In this document: in pieces, positions 35,694-48,500 of the stretch
Layout of the letters: each line of letters starts with the position of its first letter
How positions within the stretch are numbered: the first letter of the stretch is position 1
DNA from: Syncephalis plumigaleata
Taxonomy: Eukaryota; Zoopagomycota; Zoopagomycetes; Zoopagales; Piptocephalidaceae
Reading direction: 5' to 3'
Length of the DNA: 64,000 nt
NCBI GenBank assembly: GCA_025201365.1
Contig: JAIXMF010000007.1
Location: forward strand, 186,001 to 250,000
The notes under the pieces: model-generated
Told to the model about the DNA's origin: nothing
The model's input: the letters and a program-made list of their open reading frames with translations, nothing else
Databases searched by the model: none
Program-made: the position numbers and the translations under genes

Positions 35694-38330
35694 TTATGGC
35701 AATGGTGTTGGTATATGATCGATCGCTTGTCGTGCTTCCTCCCAAGCTGCAAGATTCTAATAAATAGTTACAGCGTATTAATCACATCAGTATCAATGAT
35801 ATTCACGTAATAATTACCTTATGGCACCATTTAGATTGCATACGAGCATAGTTGAGCATGATATCACGGAAATCTTGTATTTTACGTCGTTGACATCGTT
35901 CAAGTTCTTGTTGAACTGCAGCCGATGTACGTACCAATTCATTACCCGCTGTTTCCACACAATCCTCAAGCTATATTAGATTAGAGATTAGTTAGTTGGC
36001 CATCTAGGATGAATTGATCTCAATCACTCCTCCACTTACCATTGCAATAAGTTGTTGTGTTTTACCGATATTACTACGTCGAGTAGCTTCGGGATCCACA
36101 TCTAATAGGCCGTGGAATGTATCGCTAATCAAGCTGAATAGACCACCACCACCACTGCTACTCGCTGTTGTAATAACCGTGCCACCTACACTTGCTGTAG
36201 TACCATCTGATGGTAGACTTGATCGTCGTTGAATGGCAGAATTACGCTCGGATAGATCGTTACTATCATTGGTCATGTTCATCGATTGTGATAATCGAGC
36301 AGGATACGAGTGTGGCGGTTGTGCTACTCCCGTACTTGACTCGTCGTCCACCTCCTCTACTAGAATCGGTGGTCGTAACAAATCAACTCGTTTATGATTC
36401 GTATTACCGAAATTGGATTGACCAAATGAACCGACAAGTGCCGGATTAAACGTAGGAGCACGCGATGACGGCACTGACCAACTCTCCTCGGCTACTAGTC
36501 CATCACTTGAGAATGCATGGATGCCACCACCACTACCACCACCACCACTTGTATTGTCAGTAGGTGAACCAAATATTGAATGCAATTCAGAGGATATCTG
36601 CTCTCGATTTGGTTCATTATTGTTCAGCAAATGTCTTTGATGATCATCTGCTTCTTCATTCTCATCATCGTCATCCTCCTCTTCTTCTTCTTCACCACTA
36701 CTCAATTCATCAGATACTGCTGCGTTATCCTCGGCATGCAAGGCAGCTTGTCGTCGTCGTCGCTCCTCCTCCTCCTCTTGTTGAGATTTTTGTTGAGCTG
36801 CCTGTGCGGCCATGGCTTCCCGTTGAGCAATTGCCTCGGATAATCGACGAGCTTCCTCATCGGCTCGTAGTAGGGTGGCCAGTTGACCGCGAGCCTTTTC
36901 CAATTGTGCCTTAAGAAACTCCAATTGTTGATGTCGCTGATGTCGATATTTAAGTGTTGTTTTAATGGAAGCGGCAAATTGTACATACTCGTGTAAGCGT
37001 TCACCCACTTCACTATCCATGCTAATAGCCTGATTCATTCGATTAAACCGCAAATAGATTAGTAATGACCATTATGCTCATGTGGCAATAATGAATAACA
37101 TCATCACTTACTAGTACACCATCTGAGAGATAAGCAGTATCAATGGCTTGTCCCACTTTCTCAATAGCTAGTGCCAAGTCATCAGTCTCAGTTAGACTGA
37201 ATCCATTGTATAATGCTCCTAGTTCTGCATTATCTGCTGCCAATTCTAATAATGACTAATGGTCAGTATATTCATAAAGCAAAAGCTATGCAATGATACT
37301 ATAGAAATACATTTACCTTGTAATTTACGACTGATCTTGTGCTGACTAGGATCGATATGCTGTTGAAGATGTTTCGCAAAGTTATCCGATTTACTTTCCA
37401 ACTCTTCGAATATCGGGTCTGGATGCTTCAGCTTGGCAACACCTCGTGGTACTGGAATGGTGTACTCGCGGTCAGGTGTATTACTCGCACTATTACCTGC
37501 AGGTCGTGGTGGTCGTTGTATTGGACGTTTAGGCAACGAGGTAATTGCTTCAGACTTTAACACACTCGACTATATGATATAGTATGTAGACATATATACA
37601 TTTATGAATATGATTACTATTCTCCCGCATCATGAGATACTTACCCAATCTTCATCGGCATTAAGAAATTGATGGAATACATGCTCGGTAGACAGAATGG
37701 GATGGGTCACAAGTCGATTGAGGAATGAGGTCAGCATACGTTTACGCTTCTCAATAATACGTATATCCTCCTTGGCTCGGCTTTGTTTCGCCGCATAATC
37801 AGCTGTATAGAAAATGGTATACTTTTCGTTTAATTCTATATTCTAACAATATCATTGCTCCACAGCAGCAATACACTCACCTAACGAGTGTTTCTCGGGA
37901 ATTGGTGGGATAACCGCAGTAGGGTACATACGACCCAAGATCTTGCGTAATGAAGCGAATTCCGAATATCGACGTCGTACCTCCAAGTTCTATCTATCCG
38001 TTAGTAATGACGTCACCGCCAGTATCATTATTGTTTCTTCTCTCTCGCTCTCTCTAGTTAACTTACACCGAATCGAATACAGTAGGCGATAAACGTGCTA
38101 CCACCGGCGTCAACGGTTTTGTTGGCCGCGGTAATAACGAGAGTAATACCGGGTGCATGAATAGCTCGATCTAAGGAACAACAGTAGACATTCTTGGAGG
38201 GTGCACTGGTCATGGAACTAATATACGGATGACCAGTATCACTGCTGGAACGAAAGAGATCCTCATCCGTTGCGTCTACCTCCAACGGACCGAGTGTGCC
38301 AGTATCACCACTTAGTATAGTGTCTGTCAT
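35694..38330 (-). CDS. PX-BAR sorting nexin, Snx41/Atg20 type
   Basis: Eight exons on the minus strand: 38330-38067, 37989-37881, 37802-37645, 37569-37317, 37245-37112, 37029-36040, 35970-35818 and 35756-35694. Phases agree throughout and give 707 residues. The PX domain (about residues 45-175) contains the phosphoinositide-binding motif [16 protein letters not shown] and the loop [14 protein letters not shown]-type helical region follows (SVLKSEAI to [20 protein letters not shown]), ending in the family's C-terminal block ([28 protein letters not shown]). A low-complexity, acidic and Ser-rich insert of about 190 residues ([13 protein letters not shown]) splits the BAR region, as is known in fungal Snx41 and Atg20. 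The family works in endosomal recycling and selective autophagy with Snx4. I cannot choose between Snx41 and Atg20. Confidence 0.88.
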
Positions 38331-38650
38331 GATGGCTACTAGTAGGAAGAAAAAAACACAAAGTGAGAGATGTGATAAGGAAATGAGGTCACAAAAAACA
38401 GAAAGAATGCTTTATTAAATTGAGAGAACCAATCCATCAAATGCATGCTTTTTCCACTGCAATAGGATGATGATGACGATGATGACGACACTTGCAATGT
38501 CGATTAAGTATAGTTTATTAATTAATGACTAGTATTCATCAGTTAGGATAATTCCACTTCATATTAATACTAATAGATGTGCCATATGAGGATATAGTAA
38601 TCTCTCGATAAATATTAGAAAGAGCTTCATCCTCTCATCCATGATGTTCT
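38331..38650. other. Intergenic, nothing recognised
   Basis: 320 bp holding the upstream region of the sorting nexin gene and the 3' UTR of the hydroxylase gene; short GAT repeats near 38467-38485. Confidence 0.5.
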
Positions 38651-39760
38651 TTACTCTTGCTTACTTGAAGCAGTAAGCTTAGCAAGCCAGTTGGAGCGAT
38701 AGTTGTTGTATTTACCGCGTGTGTTATGGAATGCATCGTAGAAACCGAATACACCATAGTTGGCATTAAATACTTGATGATGATAGTCATGATCCATCGG
38801 TGTAGGCAGGTAAGGCAACTCGAGACCGCAATGTAGATGGATATGCAATACAAGTGCTATAATAATAGCAGGATGATTATGAGTTTGTCACACAATTACA
38901 CGTGTATATTATCACTTGTTGGTTCATTACTCACCCATGGACATCCATAACCAGACCGTCATAATATGTAATTTGAATAGCATTGGACCAAGTAAAAGTG
39001 GTAGCACATTCGTGAGTAAGTAATCCACCGGATGCATATGAAATGCTATTGATTATTATTATTATTAATCATATGATACTAATCCTGGTGTACTGCACTT
39101 ACCAGCTAATGGAATAGGTGCCGTAAAATCATGATGTAGTTTATGGCAATACTTGTACAAACGTGGATGATGAGCAGAGCGATGGCCGTAATAATAGCTG
39201 GTCTCCAATGCCACCGATGATACAAGTATATCCACAAGCATACGTCCTAATGATGGCAATGCCTCAGTAGTTATTTGTCGTTGCTGAACATGCGCGACAA
39301 TGTAGTAGGTCGCGTATAGAGCGAGTGGACTAAGCACCAATAGATTGAATCCAGCAACTGGTAATATTTTATAATACCAAGTGACTTGTGATTTTTTATT
39401 GGGTTGAATCCGATAATGTTGCCATGCTCGTGGGCCATAACCCAAATCGATCAAGGTCAACAGTCCCAGATAGAAGGCGATCACGGTTATGATTAGTATG
39501 GCAGATCCATAGAGGAATAGTTTATCATCAGGGAATTGAGCACACCATGACCACACACGTACTGCTACAAAGTGGTAAGGCACCAGACTAGCACCCACCC
39601 ACACAGCGATAGCGGCTAGATTGTTCAACTCTATCACTGCAAGTAGCTTTGAGGCAAGACTTTGCGATTGAGATGATGGGGCATTGACATCCGATAATTT
39701 CGGCGTTGGTTGATTATCCTCGGGTGGTGATGCATATACCGTTTGCGTTGTTGGTCCCAT
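38651..39760 (-). CDS. Fatty acid hydroxylase / sterol desaturase superfamily membrane enzyme
   Basis: Three exons on the minus strand, 39760-39103, 39045-38935 and 38856-38651, phase 1 at both junctions, giving 324 residues. Four or more hydrophobic helices (LNNLAAIAVWVGASL, LYGSAILIITVIAFYLG, FNLLVLSPLALYATYYIV) surround the di-iron histidine clusters: H193-R-S-A-H197-H198, then HKLHH at 206-210, a histidine near HLHCGLELP in exon 3, and the last cluster HDYHH. This is the superfamily of C4-sterol methyl oxidase, Erg3, Sur2 and animal FAXDC2; the general layout is closest to the FAXDC2/C4-methyl-oxidase-like branch. It should be an ER enzyme acting on a sterol or fatty acyl lipid; the substrate is not known. 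Confidence 0.85.
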
Positions 39761-40463
39761 ATCGATTAAAATACAATGCTACGATTGGTAGCGATATAGT
39801 GGATAGCAGGCAATAAATAGAATGATACTTTGGAATAATGAGACTATCAATGAAGGGCTAACTATCGAAATAAGAAATGACAAGCATGGAAAGAATATCG
39901 AGGTATGAAAGAAAAGAGCGAGAGAAGAAAGGTGAGAAGAGAGGCGAGATCAATGAAAAAGGAAAGAGACACGTAAGCCTGAGCAATGTTCAGGATGTTG
40001 GCACATTTAGAGATGCGGTTGTACAAAAGCATAGCAACAGCGCCGGATAAATTATATTCGTCTTCTTTTTGCCTTTGTCCACCTTTCTTCCAACGTTTGG
40101 AAGCAACAGTATTCCGCAGGAACATCAGTGGAACTCCGGTTCCATTACAAAATTTCTACTCATTTATTAGTAAAGGGTCTATTTAATTAATGATATTAAC
40201 AATTAATAATAATCATTCATTAATAAGGAAAAGAGTTAAAGGCTAACAGCGCTAATCGGCTGGAAAACCTTGTAATATCAAACAAACTAGCTATAATAAA
40301 AAGAAGAGAGAATAAATCTTGCACCAATGAATACAAATGAAATGAAATTAGTTTATTGACTGGCTAATATAATGTAATCCTCAATAAGGATCAGGATTGA
40401 ATATTCGCCTATACAGTATATACTGATGAATAGAACAAGTGAGCTCTACTGTATAATTGCCAG
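39761..40463. other. Intergenic, nothing recognised
   Basis: About 700 bp with no supported gene. A purine-rich + strand near 39900-39970 is consistent with a pyrimidine-rich leader for the hydroxylase gene on the minus strand. Confidence 0.5.
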
Positions 40464-40784
40464 TTATTTCAAAATATTACGGGCTAGCGGGGCACATATG
40501 GCCGTGCCACAGCCTTCTTCTGTTGGACTTGACTTGGCATAGATGCAGTCATATCCTTTATTGCATCCAGTTCCGCACACTGGGCTGGCGCATTGAAGAC
40601 TGGGCGCAGTTGGAACACATTCGGTATGCGGACATGGCTTCTCGATATAATAACATTTAGCATCGCCACGACAGTTACACCGGGGCATCACCGCAGGACA
40701 TATATTCGATTTCGACTCATGGACTGGATTAGCAGCTGCCACACACGCTAGCATACCGACAACGATTAGACTGATGGAACGCAT
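40464..40784 (-). CDS. Small secreted cysteine-rich protein
   Basis: Single exon, 106 residues, ATG at 40784. A clear signal peptide (MRSISLIVVGMLACVAAA) is followed by a mature chain of about 88 residues with 12 cysteines, including C-N-C, C-x4-C, C-x3-C and C-x4-C spacings (RCNCRGDAKC, SPVCGTGCNKGYDC). Even cysteine number, small size and no other domain suggest a disulfide-locked extracellular protein. I recognise no family; a protease-inhibitor-like or effector-like fold is possible. It stands alone between two spacers. Confidence 0.7.
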   Translation of the reverse strand: MRSISLIVVGMLACVAAANPVHESKSNICPAVMPRCNCRGDAKCYYIEKPCPHTECVPTAPSLQCASPVCGTGCNKGYDCIYAKSSPTEEGCGTAICAPLARNILK

Positions 40785-42174
40785 GCTGAGATGATGTTAC
40801 CTGATAGGTGTTGATTTGATGAATATATTAATTAATAGTTGAAGCAGGCACAATTAGGAATAAGAAGCGATGAATGTATGGAATGACTATTCAGCAAGCA
40901 TGATAGCATACGTATATTTATACCTGTGATACCTGTAAGATACTTGTCATAATCCGGTTCATGCTCACCGGAATGCCATTGACGCATTATACACCATGGT
41001 ATGGATGTAAACTAATGGCAAGCGTAGTGATGGTAGTACAATTGCCCCAAAAAGGTTCATATTGCGGAATGTAAAATTAGCAGTGTTTTAGTATTGTTCT
41101 CCGTAGGACACTCCGCAAAGTAGAAGTGGTCAAGTAACCGGTAATACCACTTGGATGTATCAATATGTTAGAAATGCGAATCAAACTGGCCTTATTCCAG
41201 CACCACAATTAACATTAACAAGTAATGGCACTGGATCGACATTACAAGTCAAGTCAAGTCAATCAACCAAGTGATTGCTTGATTGATGTACTTCTCTCGC
41301 ATTAGTAAAAATTAAAAAAATATCACGGCCTTGTATGGATGATTGTTTTAGCGTCATCATATATCCATTCATCTCCTGCATACAGCATTCTCTTCCGTAA
41401 TGGAAGTAGCAGCAGTACTGGTAGTAACAGCAGCAGCAATGCTACTAGTAGTGTAGAATTAGCTCACGCTTTGCCCCGATCCACCTCCTGAACACTGTTA
41501 TGGCCTTTCTTTAATCATGTATTTATTCAATAGTTTGTAGAAGGCATCACATACTAGCAATACAACTAAATGATGTGTCAATTTTGATGAACGTTGATTC
41601 GTTACTATGCACTTCAATGAAGCTCAATACAGTCTATCACACTAGCATCTGAATGACACTCGCAGCATGTCCATCCTCACCTTGATGAACTATCCTAAGC
41701 GATACTCGTAGTCAATTCACGACTAGAGCGATTAAACTCCCCCTCTGTATGCCACCCCTTTATGGTAAACCTTCTATGTGGGGTGTACTACTGCTAGCAC
41801 TACGGGTAGTAGCAGTATTCTAGCAAGCAAGTAAGCAAGTAAGCAAACTACACCGTCATGCGTACCAGTTCTTTCTATACTTCAGGGGTGGTGTCAACAA
41901 TAAGGGATGGTGTTGCTGACTTGCTGGCCAAGTAGTTCGCTACTTCATCAATGTCATCATCGTCAACATAAATAAATAAATATAGCACGTAATGATATCC
42001 AAGCTTAATCATATTTGTTCTCGCTGCTTCTACCTGTCTTACTTGTTGCATTGTACTCCTATTTTAGACTAGGTGCACTCTTATCGATATTCTATGGCCA
42101 TTCATTGTCATTGGTCATACCCACATCTATATCTATACATTTAGTGCATATCATTGAGTGTATTTCTAATTATC
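40785..42174. other. Intergenic, nothing recognised
   Basis: About 1.39 kb between divergent genes. It contains AGC/AGT repeats near 41405-41455 and an AAGC/AAGT run near 41822-41848. No supported frame. Confidence 0.5.
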
Positions 42175-43344
42175 ATGACCGACAATAGTAACCGTGCTCG
42201 TGATATCACTACTACTACTGCTGCTGTTGCTACTTGTCAGTTAGTCAACTGTGAAACTAGCAATGTAGCATGTAGAGAATACGCTAATGCCGATACCGCC
42301 TTAACTATTGGACATTCTAGTTTGAAACAAGTCGACACAAGTTGCAATAACAATGGCAGTGTCAGTAACCCGTTGCTAGGGACAACATGGTTTCAGCGTG
42401 TCAAGCGAGCATGTCTGCCACTAGGCTTGTTTGCAAATCGTTGCACATCACTTGTCGGCCCATTGATTGGCATGATGTTATTCATAATAGGCATACGCAT
42501 GTTTATCACAATACCACCATCTAATAGCGGTGTCGACAAAGATGCACTAGTATCACTGAGAGCACAAATGAATACAGGCAATTACGACTTGCAACTGCTG
42601 AACACACTGATCGAAAAGCAAAGACCAACCGGATTGTTTGACATTTACACCGACTTGTACGCTAGACCCATCAATACAACTGATGGAACACGCAACAACA
42701 ACAACGACAACAATAATGATTACATCAAAGAACAAGAATCATCGGCGGATAAGCGTGCCACATTCAACTACTTAATGGCGATATATGAGACACGATTACG
42801 TGCGGATAGATTTGCTTACCAGTTCAAATGCACGATAGGTTGGATCATGATTGTAATCGGTGTTATGGCTATGTTCGCGCAAGCATGGTTCGATTGGATG
42901 TGTTCACCGTCAGATGGTGACGACAACTACCACGAACGATTGTGTATGACATGCGACCATACTGATCCATTCAGATTATTGTCATCATCAGATGATAACA
43001 TTCGTGATAAACCAGCGGTAATATCAAATGAAGAAAGCGGTAATTCATCAAGCAACACTGGTAAATGTGTAAACTCATCTTCTATAACTACTAGTGGCCA
43101 TATCACTGACACGATAGTAATCATGCCGATATCTGTCGAGCATGATGATGCACAAACACAAGATACGTGTACACGTACGAATCAGCCATCAGCTAACGAA
43201 GCAACACGCTTGATTGTGGAATCCAGCAGTAGACAGCATCGTAGTCTACCGGAGCCACGTCCTATTTGTGCCACATTAGGCACTGGAATTACGTGGACGC
43301 CTGCCTGTCTGCATAATCTAAACCACACTACCGATCCTATGTAA
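42175..43344 (+). CDS. Hypothetical two-pass membrane protein
   Basis: Single exon. The first ATG is at 42175 (MTDNSNRARDI), giving 389 residues. Two hydrophobic segments are visible: SLVGPLIGMMLFIIGIRMFI at about residue 95-115 and GWIMIVIGVMAMFAQAWF at about 220-240. The loop between them is about 100 residues with an Asn-rich patch (NNNNDNNND). The N-terminal 80 and C-terminal 150 residues are polar and Ser/Thr/Asp-rich. The positive residues before TM1 (QRVKRACLPLG) and the polar C-tail suggest both termini face the cytosol, by inference. No family is recognised. It is convergent with HIS5, with stops about 115 bp apart. Confidence 0.6.
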   Translation: MTDNSNRARDITTTTAAVATCQLVNCETSNVACREYANADTALTIGHSSLKQVDTSCNNNGSVSNPLLGTTWFQRVKRACLPLGLFANRCTSLVGPLIGMMLFIIGIRMFITIPPSNSGVDKDALVSLRAQMNTGNYDLQLLNTLIEKQRPTGLFDIYTDLYARPINTTDGTRNNNNDNNNDYIKEQESSADKRATFNYLMAIYETRLRADRFAYQFKCTIGWIMIVIGVMAMFAQAWFDWMCSPSDGDDNYHERLCMTCDHTDPFRLLSSSDDNIRDKPAVISNEESGNSSSNTGKCVNSSSITTSGHITDTIVIMPISVEHDDAQTQDTCTRTNQPSANEATRLIVESSSRQHRSLPEPRPICATLGTGITWTPACLHNLNHTTDPM

Positions 43345-43461
43345 TTTATTATTTATTTATTTTGTATTTGTTGAAATAGCTGCAATAAATTAAATAGGCC
43401 ATTGGCCACATTTAAGCAAAAGAATAGTCCAATGATCTTTTAATGACACGGCGTGCAACAT

Positions 43462-44836
43462 CTAACCGAGTGATGGATTGGCCAGTGCTTCGGACAGCTT
43501 AGTCAATGTCGCATCAGTCTCGGTGGGTGTGCCAACGGTAATGCGTAGACAGCCCGCGCATCCCAGTTCATTGCCGCGATAGCGTACGACGACACCCTCA
43601 TTTGCCATCCATCGGTAGATACGCTCGGCCCGCTGACTATCAGGCTCGTTTGTATCGCGTCCACCAATAACGCATAATACGAAATTGGCATCTTCATGTC
43701 CCATCACCCGTATTACACCGGGTAGCGTCACAAGTGTCTCGGATAGTCGTTTGCGTTCATTTAGCAGTTGCTGCACGATATTCCGCATCTTGTCGATGCC
43801 TTCCGATGATAATGCCTGCTCGGCAAGAGCAATGGTGGGTGCCGGAATGTTATACGGTGCCTTGATCACATTAAGCCAATGGATGATGCGAGGCGATGCC
43901 AATGCAATACCAAGTCTATACGCATTCCATGCTTAGCATGCTTTCCTTTTTGTCAATTCAGCATGACCATGTAGACTACTTACCGAATAGCCGCTAAACC
44001 AAAGCTTTTACTCAGCGTTTGCATCACAATAAGGTTCGGGTAACGCGTAATCCATCGGGCTACACTTCCCTTTGCGTTGTCGTCGTCATCCTCGCCATTC
44101 GTATCGGCAGACGATGCATCAACGAAGTCAATATAAGCCTCGTCGACCACCACTAAGCCGCGATAGTCTGACTCGAGAATACGTCGTATATCTCGTTTGT
44201 TCAGACACACACCGGTGGGATTGCCCGGTGAGCACAAGAACATGATGCGAATATTCGTGTCTTTCGTCGTTTCCGCTAGAATCTATAAGCGATGTAGAGA
44301 GATAGTATGTGTTAACTCCTCCCCTTTTGCATTCATCTATGATGGTAACGCCATACCTTATCTACTTGCAACTGGAATCGACCATTTTCAACGTCAAGCG
44401 GCACTTTGACAACACCTAGATCATTGGTGGCCGCGGACACACTGTACATGCCATAGGTCGGTGGACATATTAGAATCTTGTGCTGACCGGGCACGCCAAA
44501 TACTCGCATAATGATATCGATAGCCTCGTCGGAACCAACACCGAAAAACGCCCATTCCGGTCCTGGTACACGACGCCACTGCGTGTATTTCTCCTTGACG
44601 CGTAGATTCAACGGGTCCGGATAGCGGTGATAGCTGGCACGTGTATCCGCTTTATCAACACTAGTGTCTACGCCACGACTAGACGGCTGTCCCGATAACA
44701 TAGCGGGACCATGCGCATTTTCGTTGGCATCCAGCAGTATACCCGTGCTATAGTCATCACGTGCACAACGGTAAGGAGTAAGTGCACGGATATTGGGACG
44801 AACTAGTTTGTCTATTGAGAAATCACCGCTAGTCAT
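43462..44836 (-). CDS. HIS5: Histidinol-phosphate aminotransferase
   Basis: Three exons on the minus strand, 44836-44357, 44282-43984 and 43915-43462, with consistent phases (0, 2), giving 410 residues. It is a class I/II PLP-dependent aminotransferase that converts imidazole acetol-phosphate plus glutamate to histidinol phosphate in histidine synthesis. Diagnostic blocks: LDANENAHGPA, YHRYPDPLNLRVKEKYTQW, GVGSDEAIDIIMRVF, LCSPGNPTGVCL, VVVDEAYIDF and the PLP-lysine motif TLSKSFGLAAIR (Lys about 252), then LGIALASPRI. A short acidic insert (GEDDDDNAKG) lies between the last two. The length is usual for fungal His5. Confidence 0.94.
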
Positions 44837-45255
44837 GCTACGAGTAATTGATTACTACTACTACTGAGAAAAGAGTGAAAAGAAAAGCAATATGCGAAAG
44901 GAAACACCTCCTGTGACTGTGCAGTCAGAAAGATCTTTGATGGATTATCGCAATACATGTAAGTACATATTCAGGGATGTCATTATGTAAAAGTATAGCA
45001 ATAGCTTCACAAATCACTTGTTACTTTGTTGTGTTCATTGCTGCAATGCTTCTTCATTTCTTGAATGTTTAGGAGCAACAGCATTTCAATAAATCTCATT
45101 ATTCTATTAGATGTACACATCAGGATTGTAAAGATGACATGCAAGATAATGGATTCGAGTATCATTTATGAAATCGAGATATGGTAGCATGTTTGAATTT
45201 CATCAGTAATTAAATGTCCTCGTAGTAGGAAAAGAGTTCCACTGAGATTTCATCG

Positions 45256-45464
45256 TGTTGGAATTCATAATTCCCAATGATTGTCGTTGTGCAAATCTTT
45301 CTTATATGAGATCTTATTTTACATAATTAAGATCTACATCACATACCAGCAAATATAAGATGTGCTTCGCACATCTCACTACGTGTATAAATAATTGCGT
45401 AGTATTACGACACATTAAATAAAAATTAAGTCTTCACACTATTATCTCCGCCTCAATTTTAACA
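45256..45464 (+). repeat. 5' LTR of the copia element
   Basis: 209 bp beginning TGTTGG and ending TTAACA. It contains a TATAAATA box at 45386-45393, a perfect short hairpin (AGATGTGC stem) at 45358-45376 and AATAAA-like sequence near the end. Confidence 0.96.
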
Positions 45465-45538
45465 GATTAAGAGTCTCAGAGGCTCTCGCTAATCAAGTGT
45501 CATTTTATTCTACTTTCAAAAACAAAAACTTACTCAAT

Positions 45539-48500
45539 ATGAGTTCATCTCTAAACACCGTCCAAACACTCGACGGCACAAACTATCGTAACTGGAGGAT
45601 TCAGATAAAGGGTCTCTTACTCAACCAAGGAATGTACGAAATTACATCCGAAGATCCGCCAGAATCTGAAGACACACAATGGTTCAAGCAAGACGAGAAG
45701 GCCAGATCGATTATACTAGTTACCTTGTCAAATAAACTACAGATCCAGATGGAATCATGCCCTACAGCCAAGATTATGCTCCAGAAACTGCATGAACTTC
45801 ATCAGCCCAAAGGTCATTCGGCTGCTATCCATCTACGCAGGCAACTACTCAACATGAGGAAAGACGCCTCGAAATCTTGCTCAGATTTCATTCATGAGAT
45901 CACGTTGATAAAAGACCAATTGGCAGAAACCAGCGCCCCTGCGTCAGATGCAGAAATTATTGCTTTCCTATTTTCAAGCCTACCCCGCGAATACCATCCC
46001 CTAATTGTGAACATGGGAGCGAATCTTAATACACTAACGCTCGAGGACGTCCAAAGGCAAATCATTCATGAGGAGCCGAATGTGCTGATGCACGCAAATC
46101 GGTTGGAAGATACTGCATTACGCGTATCAGAGGAACAAGCGCCAAGGAAAAGAATGCGACCGACGTGTACCTACTGCCACAAATCTGGACATACAGAGGA
46201 CGAATGTTACAAGAAGATAGGATATCCAAATAGAAAACACATTGATAAACCTTCTACCACGTACCTACTTGCATCCAACACCTCACCATCCTCGGTAGAC
46301 AAACATCTATTAGGAACTTGGGTAGTCGACAGTGGTGCAACCCAGCACCAATGCAGCAACAAGGACTGGTTTACCAACTATCAAGCTATTACGCCAAAAA
46401 CCGTCTATGCTGCAAATGACTCAACGATGGCTGCCATTGGGATAGGAACCATAGAAGGATACATCTTTCACCAGCGTGACTACGTACATGTCAAATTCCA
46501 AGATGTGTTACACATTCCTACCTTGACCTATAATTTACTGTCTGTACGAAAGCTCCTATCGTTGAACTTTTCCGTATTCTTCACTAGAGACAATAATTGT
46601 ACGATAAAGGCTCCAGATAACACCATCATCGGTCAAGCCCACCTCAGTAGCAACCTATTCCTATTAAGTTTTTCACATTCACGCGAGGTCTCGCTCGCTT
46701 CAACGTCGATCAATGCATCCTCCGATATTTGGCATCAACGCCTTGGTCATCTCAATTATGCTTCTTTAATGTTACTCAAGAGCAACGGACTAGTCAACAA
46801 CTTAGCGGTTAATGGGAAATTGACACAACACTCACACTGCACCTCTTGTATACACGGGAAGCAGCATCGTGTCAAAATACCAAAATCAACGGCTACACCT
46901 CGGTCAACGGAACGACTAATGCTAATCCACACCGACATTTGTGGCCCAATGTCCGTAGCCAGTCATGGAGGGGCAAGGTATTTTGTTATCTTCGTCGATG
47001 ATTTTGGTAGAAAGATCTGGGTCGATTTCTTAAGTGGCAAGGATCAATTCTTGGAGAAGTTAAAGATCTTCAAAAGCATGGTTGAAAATCAGTCTGGAAT
47101 GAAGATCAAAGCGTTGAGATCAGACAACGGAAGAGAATTTGCCGCATCATATGTGCAATCCTTCTTGAGAGAGAGAGGTATAATCTGGCAATCATCTGCA
47201 CCTTATACGCCAGAACAGAATGGAGTGTCAGAAAGAAATATCCGAACGATAACTGAACGGGCACGCACCATGCTACACGCGGCTGGACTTGACACCTCAT
47301 TCTGGGCGGAAGCAGTCAACACTGCAGCCCACACGTATAATCTATCACCAAGCAGTGGAACTGGCAATCGTATCCCAGATTCCCTTTGGTTCAACACCAC
47401 ACCATCGGTATCTCACCTCCGTGTCTTTGGCTGTCTGGCTTATGCCCTACATCATGGAAATCGTGCAAAATTCGACTCCAAAAGCAGAAAATGCATTTTT
47501 ATTGGCTATTACGACGGCAGCAAAGCATACAGGCTATACGACCAAAATTCTAACAAGGTCGTAAAAACGCGGGACGTCGAATTCGTGGAGAATGCGTTCC
47601 CTTCAAAGCAACGCGCATCGACTAACACCCCATGTAACACCGGTCAAGGTCCTACGATCTTCTTTACCACTACCAGTCAGAGTGAACCACCAAGTTCTCC
47701 TCCCACAGTATCCAGGCCAGATGAACCGTTGCCCTCGCAATGTAACCGTGATACTCAATCAAGCCCATCTCCTTTGGTATCCGCGCCAGACGAATCATGG
47801 TCATCAGAACATAGTAGTACGCCACTTCCTACCACTCCCGAAACAAGCGCATTACAATCAGAATCACCCACACAAGATATGTATACACCAATCACTGACA
47901 ACGATCACACATCACCTATATTCGACACTTCCAACGATACGGATGAGTCCGCAAGTGCTGTAGATGTTTCATCTGATGAATGCAGATCACTCCTGTCAGA
48001 AATAGTGGGTGATGAGCCAACAACAGTTAAACAGGCATTATCTGGAGACAACGCCGACAAATGGATGGTGGCAATGCAAGATGAATTAAAAAGCTTGCAC
48101 GATAATGGCACCTGGCAGCTCACTAGTCTACCCAAGGGACGAAAAGCTATCGGATCTAAATGGGTGTTCAAGGTGAAGCGAGATGAGCATGGCAACATCG
48201 AGCGATACAAAGCACGATTGGTAGCACAAGGTTTCTCTCAGATCCATGGTATTGACTACCAGGAAACTTTTGCACCAGTAGTGCGATACTCCTCCATTCG
48301 AATTTTAATTGCTATTGCCACGCAATACGATTATCACATACATCAAATGGACGTGACCACAGCCTATTTAAATGGCAATCTAGATGAAGAGATTTACATG
48401 AGACAACCGGAAGGTTTTCAACGAGGTGACCATGTATGTCTGTTAAGAAAATCGCTCTATGGACTTAAACAGTCAGGAAGAGCGTGGTATTCGGTTATCG

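Noticed and set aside
46756-48210. Minus-strand and alternate-frame ORFs inside the copia element
   Set aside because: They are shadows of the gag-pol frame.
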